Made by a program: the position numbers and the translations under genes. From Stemphylium vesicarium (taxonomy: Eukaryota; Ascomycota; Dothideomycetes; Pleosporales; Pleosporaceae), in assembly GCA_004380135.1 (NCBI GenBank), contig QXCR01000026.1, positions 343,309 to 407,308 on the forward strand: a stretch of DNA of 64,000 nucleotides, written 5' to 3'. The notes below the pieces were generated by a model. That model saw only the letters and a program-made list of their open reading frames with translations, was not told the DNA's origin and ran no database searches. Each line of letters begins with the position of its first letter. Within the stretch, counting starts at the first letter, position 1. Shown piece after piece: positions 24,094-36,979 of the stretch.

Positions 24094-27000
24094 TCGAAGA
24101 TGTTACCTGACTTGGAGGTGGTCTAGCAGCAGCAGCGACCAGCTTCATGCTGAAAATCGGTCTCATGCTCATTACTTATGCGAAGCACTTTTGACTTCTC
24201 TGCAGCTCCTTTATCGGTAGTCAACGAGCCGGCGACTCGCAAGTATAACTATCTGTGGTTAGCAATTACCAATAGAATCCGTGTGATTCCAGGTGACTCG
24301 TGGTCGACTACGACGATAGGATGCAAGCGGGCGAGATTCCTTCGTAAATCCGGTGGATATCCTGTACTAGACGTGAGGACTCTTCTAGTCATATGCAATC
24401 GGCAGTTACCACGAAGCACCAAATGAGGGGTTGACCACAAGCAATCCATTTTCTGTGTCTACACTCATTGGAGCGATGGAATGCGAGATCGAAGGCGAAG
24501 TTGGCAATGCCAGCGGTAGAACCTCGGAGTGGGGTATTGCGGCCTGCCTTCCGATCAACGAGCGAACATCAGCTTCGCTCGCACTGTGATCTTCTCACTC
24601 CTACACTGATATCGACATGTCAGGTGCATCTCACTGCCTGAATTGAACATGTGTAACGGTTGGTTGCTTCGACACGGCGGCCTGGCAGCACTTTTCTGAG
24701 CGGCGAAGAACCCCGCACGCAAGCCATTCGTACGACTGCACCGGAAGCACGCGCCGATGATAAAGGTCGAGAGCCACGATCCACAGAAGAGGGTTACAGC
24801 TATGGAATTGGGAGAGTAAGGGGCTGTGGTTTCGTTGCACATTCCTAGGATGATTGGCGGCCCGTAGTGGTAAAACGAAAGCGTAGTCTGTAGCGATTAC
24901 GCATATAGTGATACGCAGTAATGCTTTTTTGCTTCATCTTGAGTAGAAACCTCAAATCAGAATCAAGGTTTCAAATTATCTCATGCCGTTGGTTTTGTGT
25001 ATACTACCAGTTTGTAAGCTTATGCTCAGGCTGTGCCGCTAACTTTCGAGAGTTTTTAGGTAAAGTTCTCAACTTTGGTCGAGGCATGTAGACCCTTGAT
25101 CACGTTGCTTTTTCTTTACACATCTGAGAAGAAAAGTGAGCCGATTGTCTTGCGTATGTATCTGGACCGATCTGTGCGGCAGTGATACGTACGTTATTTA
25201 GTATTAGTATGATGCTCTATGCTTCTTTCCCTCCTACTGCACTACTGCACTTGCTTGCATACTCTAATAACCGTCACGACTCTCATTCATAGTTTTGAAT
25301 AGCGTGAAATTTTCGTCAAGCTACTTTCGCGAAGATAGTCGTGGCCTTGATGCGATTCCAGATACCGAAGTCGACGGTGTACAACCGACATCGCCCTCTG
25401 TTTCTACTCCTTGCCCCACACTTCCTCACATCATCCCAAAACGAATAGTACGACTAGACAATTTTATGCTCTACACATATATGTGCTCGCCAGTGGTGTG
25501 AAGGGGGTGCATTTAGGCGACAACAAAAGCACTGATATCCCACTCAGCTTCAGTGAAAAATGTCCGGCGCAGATCGATATATCGCGTAAGATACCCCATT
25601 CGACGCGACGAGGACACAGATCCTGACATCATATTCAGCAGTATACAGGGTCTTGATGAAAATCTACGAGAAAGAAGCATTGCCGATAGGCATTGCTCTG
25701 CCCACTCAGAGCATACATACTGCGGTCGCAAAAAGAACATCCAGACTCAGGCATGTTTCAAAATGCACTGCCTCACACATGGACCCACCGTTAGCTCTAC
25801 TCGGTTCTCTAGTTTATTCCTTTTGGGCAGCAAGGCAGCAGTCCAGGTCGAACTCGCGAACGAATCAAGGCACTGCTCTCAGATGCCTTGCTCAGAAAGA
25901 AAAGAAAATAACAGATATGAGAAACATTTATGATCATACTGCTGGAGAAGAAACGTCCAGCGTGCAGCTGCACCGCCTCATAATTGGTACGGGAGTCGAA
26001 GAGCCGATTGTATAGTACACCGTTTTACCAGATCGTTGGGTGATGCGCGCTTCCGAATACCAGAGTGGTGGTACAGGGATCATGATTAGCGTGAATGTTA
26101 TATTCTGAAGGAAAGAAAAGAAAAGAAGATATTAGCGAACGCGCAAGGCTGGTATGCAAGACGCAGAGTGACGCAAAGTGACGCGAGGACGTTGGCTTCC
26201 TCCCGGTGGTGGTGGAAACTTGATTTCTTGCAGAGCAATTGCTATTTTCGAGTATCAGGCGTCAGCATCTCGAGAATCCCCACGTGATAGCCTTGCCTCA
26301 TTGTAATACCGTAGGTCATTTTCATGGTATTCCTAGATGAACATTGGTAAGATATGGGCTTCTCGTGCAGCTGTGCTAGGCTTGCAGAATGATTCCCTTA
26401 CGCCGAGGGTTACTTCAGCACATTACCCGGGACAGTGGCGATCCGGAGTCTCTATGACGATTAGTGGCCGAAACTCGACCTCTAACACGTCCAACAGAGT
26501 TAGCATGTGCCGGATCGCGGATACGAGCGTTGCGTCGTGTTGGTCATGTTCTGTTGCAGCAAGTGTGACTGTAACATTGCGGATGGTCCGCTCAAATCAG
26601 GCGAGACATGGCTGCACTGTAAATACGGCGAGACTGGTAATCAACAGTGAGACAAATCATGATGACAAGGAAAGAAAATCTGTTAGACCAATATCCCATC
26701 TCCGTTGGAGTTTCTTGAAGGGGCAAGGAAAGATCAAGTGTCTCTCAAGATCCGGTATGCGATGTAAGCTGAGTATACGCCGGTATTGGCCAAGTAGTGG
26801 ATGACTACAACCGCCTCCTCGTAAAGCAAGAGCTTCTGTCACGCCTTCACGCTGCAAAGGACTCCGGTCTTCACGTGAGCCGAAAGAACCTCATCGGTGT
26901 ACCCGTCAGCGTGAAAGGGCGAACCTGCGTATGGGAGGGACAGTCACCTGCCTTCAGCTTCGCTATTGATACGCTGTGCTCAGCATCAGCTCTCCTTGCA

Positions 27001-29372
27001 CGATTTGCCGCCAGCAGAGATGGCTTCTTGCAACTGCGCATGCTCATACTCACTGATATCTAAATACGGCAGATCCAACAATCAAGTCTTGATGCCAATG
27101 GTGGTCAAGTGGAGAACTTGCATTGAAGCTACCTTGGAAGCGCCCTCTGGCCCATTTACGCCCCGCAGTAAGCCCACCGCACTGTGTGCCGTGCCTTGGC
27201 AATTCTTCTGTTTGATGCCCAACGACGAATACATTGCTGCAACAAAGCCAGCCACTTCCATATACAAGCACACCAAGCTAAGATGTGCCAAACATGATCC
27301 TAGGATAACCGCAACCAACAACGCCGAACACGGACAGAGGTCGGACAGCGTGCGCTAGTCACAGTCAGGGTGCTTGGGGAGTAGACTAACCGCACGTGAA
27401 GCGTAAGCCGCAGTAAGCTCAAATGGCCGTCATTAGAGACTGGTACTCGGGGTTCGTGATGGTGTCGCGCAGGATATTTTCTGTGTACTCGTGCAAGAAT
27501 CCTTCTGTACGAGAGGACTCGGTAATCTCATTCATGGAGGCCTAGATAAGCGGTGAATCCCCATGCGGCTTCTTGGTAGTGCCCTAAAGTCGCACCTTGC
27601 AGTTGTGTGTCTGTTCACTAAACACAGCCGAGCGAATTACGAACTGGCAGACTTAGCCGTCACTTGTTGAGAAGGACTGGAAGATTGCAGGATGGTGAAA
27701 AACCGGTCCAAAAAGCAAAACATGTGTCGCTGATTGGACACATTGGGCAATTCTTGCATATGCGAAGGAGTCGTGGTACAAGGCCGTAATGGTCTGATGT
27801 TGCTTTGCATCGCAGAAAGTCTGCGTCCAATGCGATGGGGTTGCGCGCGCGATAGAGGAAATTGAGCCTTGTGAAGATGCTACTGAGAGTATAGCGTCAA
27901 GATATGCAACGTCCCACACAGCAAGTGGAAGGATGAAACATGAGAAAGTCGATCCATCGGTGATTGGCTTGGGGTCATCAGAGATGTGTGGATGCTGTCG
28001 GCCTTACGAAGACTAGCCCTGGCCATTGGCGGAGGTTTTGCAGACGCCAGCTTGTCCACCAATATGGACGCGCAAACAAGCGAGAAGGATTCGATTGTCC
28101 CCTCAATAACCGGTAGCCAAGCAACTATTGCAGTTGTGGGCAAATAGAATTTGAGCTGTGCGTATTTTCATTGACAGCGTTTGTGTGTCAGCGGGCGTCG
28201 ACTGAGCTTCAAATAATCCTTCTGGATCTGGATGCAGCTTATCGTATGCTTCAGGCCATGCTGGAGCGCACTCACATGGACGAGTCATGGAGGGCCCCCT
28301 GTGCTCTGGCTGGACCGCCCATGACTGAGAAAACACTCCGCAACGGCAGGCAACTGAAGACCAAAGCGGATTATCCTCCGATGACAGCAAAAGCTCGTAC
28401 AACGGTGTACCCTGCGTGCATCATCGATCAGTGGCGCACTTTTAGACGGGATGGCTTCGAGGGCGTTTAGCCTAGCGGGCACGATAACTGGCGTGTCCTT
28501 GTTCAGGCAATGGCCAACGCGCCTGAGCAAGATCAGCGGAATCCTGGGTGCGGAGTTGAGATGATGGCGTCCGCCACACAGACGTACGGTTGAGTGTATG
28601 CCTCTGACGCAGGTACGGTCCTAGCAGTCCGGAGACGCAGTCCGCCCGGACATGAATCCGCAACCGAGCCTTGATTGCTTTACAAAGTTGGTATTCTACG
28701 GTACTTTGCTCGGGGAGATCAGCACGCTAACAGCCAATTTTCACCGGCGATAGAGAAGAGGCCAGGCTGAGCCAAGCGGTCTGCGCGGCTGAGGGACATT
28801 GATGGCATGCGCTGAAGGATGGAGAAGGACTTTAGCTAGCGCATCTGAGGGGCCTGACCAAGACAAATCACATCATGGCCATGTTGGAAGGGTTCCAGAG
28901 CGGTTAGAAGCGACAAAACGAGTACATGGGAGCAAGCCCAAACGTGCTTTGACGCAAGTCGCGTTGAGCACACAGCGTAAGGCAGGGGTTGGCGAGTCAA
29001 GAGCTAGTCGCATTCGCATCGGGATTCAAGGGCTAACTAAACCTTGGGTTGTTTTCTTTCGGCTGCATCACGCAGGAGAGTCCAGAGCTGTAAACTCTAG
29101 CAACGTGGGGTGCATAACATGTCATTTCGCAGCGACTTGGACTTGCTAGTAGTCGCGCACCAGGTAATTGTCAAGCGACTGCCCAGCATGGCCCATGACA
29201 AGATGGTGCGACCCGTGACGAGGCCAGCCATCGCCCACCCATGCGCGATCAGAAGTCGGCAAGTTGGCCCCGGTGTCGTTCTGTGCAAGACGACGGGTGG
29301 GGGCGTTTGAAGAGGTGCATTGGTGAAGCTCAGTATGTTTGCTATTGCGAGTGCGCTGCAGTGAGCTGCAAA

Positions 29373-29391
29373 GGGGGGGGGGGGGGGGGGG
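29373..29391 (+). repeat. Poly-G tract, 19 bases
   Basis: An uninterrupted run of G occurs in the gene-poor region, followed after one TA by GGGG. Such runs are prone to length error in sequencing and to slippage. Confidence 0.9.
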
Positions 29392-31242
29392 TAGGGGAGA
29401 AGGTGCGGCTCATAACGTGGGCGCCGCCGCCGCCGGCTTCGGTTGCTGACAGTACAGTAAGCGGAACGAGTTCGAGAGCGAGAGCGGATTTGCTTCTGGT
29501 GGTGACGCGGGTGCGTCAGCGGAAACCCAGGGGGGCGGTTTGGGTGTAGTGGGCGTCGTCGGTTAGAGGAACAAGACTTCCGACCTAGGGTGACTGGGCT
29601 GGGCCGTGACGGGGAAGCTTGGAACGCTAGAGCCAGACGGTATCGCCATTTAGGTTTTTCATAGCCCGCGTGTCACCAGGGCCAAGTCGGTGGAGACACG
29701 GGCACCCCGAACGCTTGAGACGCTTGCGACGCTTGCGCAGAGATCTGTGGGATAGAACGGGCGAGATCTTAGCGTGGCCAGCCGGGCGGAGGAGGCCGTT
29801 GATCTGACTTGGGGCGTGTTCGAAGGAGAAGGAGGAGGAGGAGGGCGTTGATGGCGTAGAAAGGGTCACGCGCAAACGTTCAATGCAGCACATGTACCGT
29901 GGGATGCAGACGGACGGCGCTGGCTAGCAACACTTGGAGGCAGACATTAAGCTGAGCAAGGCTGGTAGGACATGGCCCGGATGACGATGTAGTGGGGTTA
30001 AAGGTAGGACACAGCTGAAGACAAGCGAGACGGTCGTGGTGGAATAGCGCGGGAGGAGTGGTTGCCGGCTGTCTTCACTCGAGAGGGCTGTGGGTGTGTT
30101 GCTGCCATGTGCGTTGCAAGCGAATGAGGAAGGCACCTCCGGCCAACCATCCGATCGTGCCTGCCCCTTCGCGGAGGTTCGCTTAGCCACGCCTGTCATT
30201 GGACGGACGGCGCCAGGATTACACGAAAACCCGCATCCCATCACTCGCGACAAAACACGCTGAGATGAAAGGGAGGGTGCCGTCTGGCATTGCGATGCAA
30301 GTGCGCGCGCGCAAGGCATGCCACCATGTATGATGTCCTTGGTCGCGCAGCAGCTGTCAATAGGCGGCATCCCAGCACGCCCCGACAGATCGCCAGGGCT
30401 GTCCACGTTGTGACGCCCACGCCGACCCGACACGGGCGGAGGCAGCAAGCCACACAGCCTCTCAGCGCCCATCCAGGCGCAAAAGGAGCCGAACATGGGC
30501 TGCGGCAACGAGATCTCTGTGCTCTTGGCCCTGCAGGACGCCTTAGCGAGCTCGGCGTCGCAGCGGCTGCCCCAAAACAATGGTCTGTGGCAGCACTCCT
30601 CAAGCACGGGGCCTGGGATCAAGACGAACCGAGAGTCCGATCGACCGCGGAGTCGTCCCCAGTTCCTTGTCGCTCTGTCATTCCGCCAACTGGCCAAACC
30701 AGGCCGCCGGGAAAGGCCCTTTGACTACACTACACAGCATCTACTCTATCTACTACATGTCGATGCGCTGCTCCCGCCCGTCTGTCTCTTCCATGGTGCA
30801 GCAGCTGTCAGTGTGTGCGTGTGCCAGGCCGCAGCCAACTGCGACAGTCTCTGTGCCCACGGCATGACCATGACCCAGACTTCGGCAGCAGACGCGCGCA
30901 AAATGCACCGGAAACGCATTCAATGCATCTCCACGTGGAGATCCACCCATCTAGGCAGAATGTACGACGGCGGTGCGCCGGGACTGGCGTCAGAGAGATT
31001 GAGTCGAGCAGGGACCAAATGCTCTGCTTATTGCACCATGCCTGCTCAGATGCACACGTGCCCCAGGCAATATGGAATCCTGCCTAATTTTAGACAAACA
31101 ATCACCATCGCCGCGGCCAATGATTACACATTCGGGGCCAACACCAGCCAAACGGAATGACGCTTCGGCCGTCTTGATATTGCTCCGCAAGCCGTGGTCC
31201 TCACTTTACAGGGAACGGGTATTGCGTCGATCGCGCGCCCTT

Positions 31243-31245
<3 letters not shown>

Positions 31246-31273
<28 letters not shown>
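31246..31273 (+). repeat. (AC)14 microsatellite
   Basis: A perfect 28-base AC dinucleotide repeat lies in the gene-poor region and is likely to vary in length between strains. Confidence 0.95.
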
Positions 31274-32900
31274 TTCCGACCTCTCCTCTCCCACTTTTCT
31301 TTGATCCCGCCGTCGAAACACGCGTGCTTAAGCGCACGGTAGCCCATCACTTCATCATGTGCAGCTCGCAGTCATGCTCCATCTCGGCTAGCGCTAGCCC
31401 GTCTTTCAGAGCGCCATGTCGTCAGCTAACCTGCAAAGCGGTAGAAGCACGGTCGCAGCCATGGTCGCCGAACAGGAGCGGCCGCAGGGATGAGCACTTC
31501 CCACCTGCACTCTGTTTCTCGCGAGGCCATGGTTGACGCTGAGGCTCGCGATAATGCAACGTGATGAGGTCTGCTACAGAAGCGCTCATGTCCTACCTCA
31601 TAGCGCTTCCATGCATCGCCCGGAAATCACTGCGATCAGCGCTGCTAGCAACGGCGATTGGCCTCTATAAACGGCGAGCTTGAGCAAAGGGGGAAAGGGT
31701 CGTCTATGAATTTGGCCTTTGTCTCTGCCCCGGCACGCCTTGGGCCAGACCGCGTCTGTGCGCATTCAGGCTCACCCAGGTCGTGTTGGCGCCAGTCCCG
31801 ACGCACGTTAGAGTGCCTGTGGGCTCCTGACCCTTGGTACTTGGAAAGACAAAAAGCATTCCGCCGTAACTGTCTCTTGTCGTGCCGCAAGTCTGGGTCA
31901 GGAGAGCCGCATGTCCACCAAACTTCTTCATTTGCGCCACCTGGCGTCATATCGTGCCAGCATCAAAGGGTCCCTAGTCTACTGTCAAGCTGCCTCGCCC
32001 CGTCATCGACCACCCAGCCTGATGATGGACATGCTTTCTTTCCACGGGCCGGCGCAAGCGACACCTCCTCCACTTCACTGGTCCAAGCCGTCCCGCACGC
32101 CAGCAGACTCCGACAGAGGGTCTGCGGGCAGGGTCTGGCTATGGTAGGTGCTTTCACCCCCCCGGTAATGCATTGTTGTGTGCGGCCCCATGCTCGTCTA
32201 GCTCTCTACACTGGACCTGAACGGTGTGGGTTAATTATTCATTCGTCGCATTGCTTCTGCCGTGCCTCGTTTGCGTTGCCCTATTGTGACAAAGTGCGTC
32301 TGTGGGTAGCGCTCCCGCCCGCTCACCTGAGGCTTGCTCTCGTGCTATTCCTCATCTCCCATCCCGATCCAGATCCTCTTCTAAACGCTTGGACGGACCC
32401 TATCGCCTGGTTGAGCCCTTGACATTTCTAAAGCCCCAGCGCGCCAGTAAGCCACGCGAGCCCACCAACCCTGACAACCCTAGCCCGCCGTACATATACG
32501 TAAAGGCCCAGCGCTCTCCACTCGCTCGCGGCAACAAAGCCTTTAATCCACCCAGGTTCCAGCCTTCTCCGCCATCGCTCTTCCTAGGGCGCCCAGGTCC
32601 TGAGCTTAACAAGGTGTGATCGCCGCTCCACACGCCTCAAACTCCACCACCAGCACCTCACAAGCCTTACCCTTCCCCCCGCCAAAGGATCAGTGGGTCA
32701 CATCTTCAACGTACAACACCAGATCTTGTTACGCCGCCGTGAAGGACATTAATTGTAACGCCCTTTGCTGTCTCTGTCCTGATCCGGAACTTGACGCCGC
32801 CATCCATTCCCTCGGATCGAGTACCAACGGGATATCGACAGCCAATCCAGACCATTGCCAGCAGTGTCGGACCATAACTCCAGTACCGTCATAGCAGATG

Positions 32901-33618
32901 AGCCACTGTCGTTAGACCCAAAGCCCTCATACACAGATTCTGTGTGACAGCCTCAGTAGCACCACGTCTGCGCGACCAGGAAATCGGGCCCTACCGAACA
33001 CTCCGTGTTAAACATAACCACGGTTTCACGAATATCTGTTTTTGCTCTCTTGTACGCCCTCCCTCCTCGACCTGCGACGACGAGCACCACTAACAGCCCA
33101 CAGTGACTGAGACTTTCTGAAATCCTTTACGGCCAGACGTGCGTTCATCGGTATCACCGCCCGTCTGAACCAGCGCAGGTACCATTGCCGGGGCCGTTCG
33201 TTCGATTGCTGCATCTCGAAAGGACTCGGAGCAGTCCTTAGCCGTCTGACGCGATCAGAAACTAAAACGGGCGCACCATCGCAAGTCCATAGACCGAGCG
33301 GGTATTTGTGTACTCGGGAGACCTTCTACAAGATCCTTTCCCTCCACTACCTGCATATCATCAGCACTTTGTCCCCCTCGACTAGAGCCCCTACCTTTCA
33401 CATTACGCCATTGAGCTACGAGCCGCTCGTTGCCCTCCGTGGATTCCCAGCCTTCACGTGGCCTGTATTGGTCTGGTGCCCACTACACCACTCCGCCTTT
33501 TGTAGCGTCACAGCTGCAATCCCTTCCAAGCCCTCCTTCATCCGAAGCAGGTAGGTCAATAGGACCTACCCGGGACACAACCGCCAACGTGGCTGCCGCC
33601 GTGGCTCATCCGTCTTCC
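32901..33618 (+). promoter_or_regulatory. ATG-free putative 5' leader of the C2H2 factor gene
   Basis: From 32901 to 33618 no ATG occurs in any plus-strand frame, although about eleven would be expected by chance. A six-codon ATG frame (32898 to the TAG at 32913-32915) sits just before it. The pyrimidine-rich sequence and the position directly before the regulator suggest a long transcribed leader kept free of upstream starts. From 33415 the leader is also open in frame with the regulator. Confidence 0.5.
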
Positions 33619-34971
33619 ATGCATCCTGGGTCTGACCCAATGGGTGCACTTCCCAGCTTTGCGGCGCGGAGGCCTCACGCACAGCAACTGGGCAGCTTTG
33701 AGCTACCCCCGCCACCGATGCACAAATATCCCTTCAGCAACACTGTTACCGCTTCACAATCGGTACAGGCTCCGACGACCATTGCCAGTGTTGGCAACCT
33801 CTTGACTCCGCCAAACACAAATCACAGTGATGTGATCAGCTCATCCGGAGTCTCCACAGCTGGACCGCAATACTCGACAACCATGGCCTACTCGAATCCG
33901 CAGTACATCTACTCTCCGTCAACGCAGGGATCGGCGGCACACTATGGCTACCCCGCCGCGCATCATCAGCAAAACCAATATGGTCAAGCCCGAGGAGGTA
34001 TGTTCGCTCCACCGCGCAGTGAAAGCCAGCTCGGTCGACAGGACTCACTCGGTAAAGGGCTGAATCCGCCACCATACGAAATGAACCAACAACTTCCACC
34101 TTTTACGCCTTCGTCCAACGGATCGAGTATGCCTTCCATATCCACACAACACCACCAACACCAGCAGCATCAGCAGCATCACCATCACCACCAACAAATG
34201 ATGAATGCCCAAACACCTGTCTCTTCTTCGGCACCACAGCAATCTCCTGCCCTCAGCCAGGACTCTTTCAGGCCCCCTCAACCACCCACGCCTACCTACA
34301 GCTACCACACATCAGGAACGCCTCAGCACTCAAATTTCCCTTACTCTACTGGACCTTCGCCAACGTTGAGCCATCAACAAAGCCCCATCAGCGCTGGTGG
34401 ATCGATGCAGCGAATGTCTCCGGCTGTATCACAGGGTTCGATGCCATCGATACCATCAAACAACCCTGCGCAGTCGCCATACCAATATCAACAAAGGCCA
34501 CCTATGCAGTACCCCGGCGGCCAAGCGCCAGTGTTCTCCAACGTGCAGAACCCGGCTGGGGGCCTAGCACTCGTTGGTGGACATCCTGCCATGATGCCTG
34601 GCTTCAACAGTGGACACGCTGCAGCCATGCCACACTTCATGGGACATCAGCATCAACAGCCTGCCGCCAACGACCGTCCATTCAAGTGTGACCAATGTCC
34701 ACAAAGCTTCAACAGGAACCATGATCTGAAGCGACACAAGAGAATCCATCTTGCCGTCAAGCCTTTTCCTTGCAACCATTGCGACAAGAGCTTTTCGAGG
34801 AAGGACGCTCTTAAGGTACGTTTCGATATCACCCGCACTCATTAGAACAGATCACTGACACTCTAGCAGCGACACATACTCGTCAAAGGCTGCGGAAAGG
34901 CCGCCACAGACAACGACGTCAAGCGCGAGAGCCATTCACCAAAGGCCGAGGATTCGAAATCGCACCTATAA
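33619..34971 (+). CDS. C2H2 zinc-finger transcription factor
   Basis: This is a two-finger fungal regulator that should bind DNA in the nucleus. Exons 33619-34815 and 34870-34971 encode 432 residues from the first ATG. The long N-terminal part is low-complexity, rich in Ser, Pro, Gln and His, with a His/Gln block (HHQHQQHQQHHHHHQQ). The fingers lie near the C-terminus: FKCDQCPQSFNRNHDLKRHKRIH and CNHCDKSFSRKDALKRH, the last ending with Cys of KGC as the fourth ligand. The acceptor at 34867-34869 was chosen because it restores the 12-residue spacing of finger two. The frame is open back to 33415 without an ATG, and that part (SLPSPPSSEAGR) looks protein-like, so the start is uncertain. It resembles factors annotated as cutinase G-box binding proteins; I do not assign a name. 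Confidence 0.85.
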
Positions 34972-35900
34972 TCTACGACGTCGCATTTCTTCTCTCAGAA
35001 GTCTTGGGCCTTCACTTCAATTCTCTTGTATTATTTTTACCCTCTTATACGTGTTACCGGTTTCGGCGCATACACCTTACGGGAACACATTACCTTCGCT
35101 GCAAGTATTCTGGCTACGACTTATCATGTTTTCATGTTTTACTGGATTACCCTCGGACGTGTACAGGAGTTATAGCGTTCTCACGCGCGCGCGCTTCTTG
35201 TCCATGTCATGTTGTAGTTTTGCTTTGACTTTATCGGGATTGCGGATACCTCTTACTCGTTGGGCTGTTTTGGTTGGGCCGGGTTCTGTATGTATTAGGT
35301 ACCATTGCACAGGAGGGTGTGTATTGCTCATCGTTTTTAGTCATGTGCTTCATGCGCGTTGTTTTTTTTGGCCTTGTCGGAACGAGGTGGTTTCAGGACT
35401 GGGTTCGGGGCTGGGAAAGGGAGTCTCATTTCCAGGGGCTGGGTAGCTTCATCACGGGTGTAATGTTTCAAGGCGAACAGGAACACCCGCTCGGCGCAGC
35501 AGATCTGTTCACGGTGCATTAGTGGTGCGAACGGTACGGCTCAGGAGAGAAGACAAGAAAAAAAAAGATACTTCCGCTACGATGGCATTGGGTCACTCAG
35601 AAGAGGAAATGCTAGAAAACAGTTCTAGGCGTCAATACCATGATTCTCGATTTCGCATCTACACCGCAACTGCTTGCTCCCCTATTCTGCATACGGATGT
35701 GATGTGCGGTGTGATCCGGATGCTTTAGTTGTGATGTATATGTAGATGCAATATGTTCCTGAATGAGTCGACGCTGCGTTAAGGTTTATTGTACAAGCAC
35801 GGTTGCGTGCAGAAAGGAACCATGTACCCGGGTGACTGCGGGCGAGGGACCTGCGGGCGCTTTGACGACGCGCTGCCAGCTTCGACCCTCGTTCTCCACT

Positions 35901-35925
35901 TCACCTCACCTCACCTCACCTCACC
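35901..35925 (+). repeat. (TCACC)5 repeat
   Basis: Five perfect tandem copies of the pentanucleotide lie about 1 kb upstream of the kinase start. Confidence 0.9.
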
Positions 35926-36705
35926 ACGACGCGTTTTCATCTCATTCTACTTGACACGACCACAGATTAGCGCAATCAAAGAAGTGAGCCATGGCGTATA
36001 CATGTGCAAGACTAAATTTGGTGCCTGGAATATCATTCTCTTTGTTGCCTTTCTGCAGCTTCTCTCGGCCTGCGCGTGTGCTCTTTCATCTCAGCAATAT
36101 TTGCCCATGAACTGAGTTTACCCATTGATGCTGATTTCATTTCTTGTATACTTGGTTCATCTTGCAATGTTCAGAAGATGACATGCTGCGGTATGAGAGC
36201 AGCCGCCCACCTCAGTCACTCAAGGGAAAGAACGGAAGAGAAGGGCAGTCTTGTAGGACCATATAGCACGGTAAGGTAGAGAACACAGGTACCATCCTGA
36301 ATCATTCTTCACCAATTACCCTTTCAGTGCATTGAATGGCCGATTTCTCCCGTCACATTTGGGACCATCAGCAACATTTTCTCACTGCAAGTACAGTTAC
36401 ATTGCATTGCTGCTGCAACTCTAGGTTCTGCCGTATACGTCTCAGCCAGAATCGAGAATCCTCTTTCCCATCTCTGACGATCGTTGCTATCTGCGCTGGT
36501 TGTGGCAGCTCTTGCCACCGCAGCGTTTGCATCCGATCGCGCCTCCACCAGGGTCCGTCTGTGCACCAATCTCCCTCACAGCAACTCATAACATGCCCCA
36601 ACATCGACACTTTGCATAGCCTGGTTCATTGTATGCATCCAACTACTACTTGTTAGCTTTTTGGAGCGATAGCAGACTCAATTCGGCATTGCACACCTAG
36701 CCGAC

Positions 36706-36725
36706 TTTCCTTTCCTTTCCTTTCC
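36706..36725 (+). repeat. (TTTCC)4 repeat
   Basis: Four perfect copies of a pyrimidine pentanucleotide lie about 255 bases upstream of the kinase start. It may be part of a pyrimidine-rich core promoter typical of fungi. Confidence 0.85.
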
Positions 36726-36979
36726 TTTACCGGCCCGCCATCCACGGGCTCGCAGGCGGCCGACTGTTGGGCGCTTTCAGTTTCCATTCCGATAAACATA
36801 AACACCAACGCACCAACATCCTGCTCATGGCTTTCGCCTGAAGCCACCCACCACTGCGACTTCGCCTATCGCGACACCACTCTACTTGTTTCTTTGGCTT
36901 GGACACCCATTCTGTTTATCTTGCACATTCTGACCATCAGCCTACCCACGTATCATAACTACCACACCAGCACAGCAGC

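Larger units (their letters stand above)
24094..33618. other. Gene-poor region of about 9.5 kb
   Basis: I find no convincing gene in this stretch. Open frames up to about 260 codons (29924-30697 minus, 30495-31160 plus, 31658-32422 plus) overlap each other on both strands and have random-looking composition. Base composition is not strongly AT-rich, so classic RIP-bleached transposon is not evident. A 19-base G run, a CA repeat and GAAAAG-type runs near 26103-26120 are present. The right part is likely the promoter and leader of the C2H2 regulator at 33619. A non-coding RNA or fast-evolving orphan gene cannot be excluded. Confidence 0.5.
34972..36979. other. Intergenic, about 2 kb
   Basis: No gene is supported. 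It holds the 3' UTR of the zinc-finger gene and the promoter of the kinase gene, plus two short pentanucleotide repeats listed separately. Confidence 0.55.

Noticed and set aside
29924..30697. 257-codon minus-strand open frame in the gene-poor region
   Set aside because: It overlaps other long frames on both strands, has Cys- and Arg-rich random composition and shows no motif or intron structure.
30495..31160. 221-codon plus-strand open frame
   Set aside because: Its composition looks random, it overlaps frames on the other strand and it begins at no plausible start context.
31658..32422. 254-codon plus-strand open frame
   Set aside because: No domain or protein-like pattern is seen; it is likely a chance frame in GC-balanced DNA.
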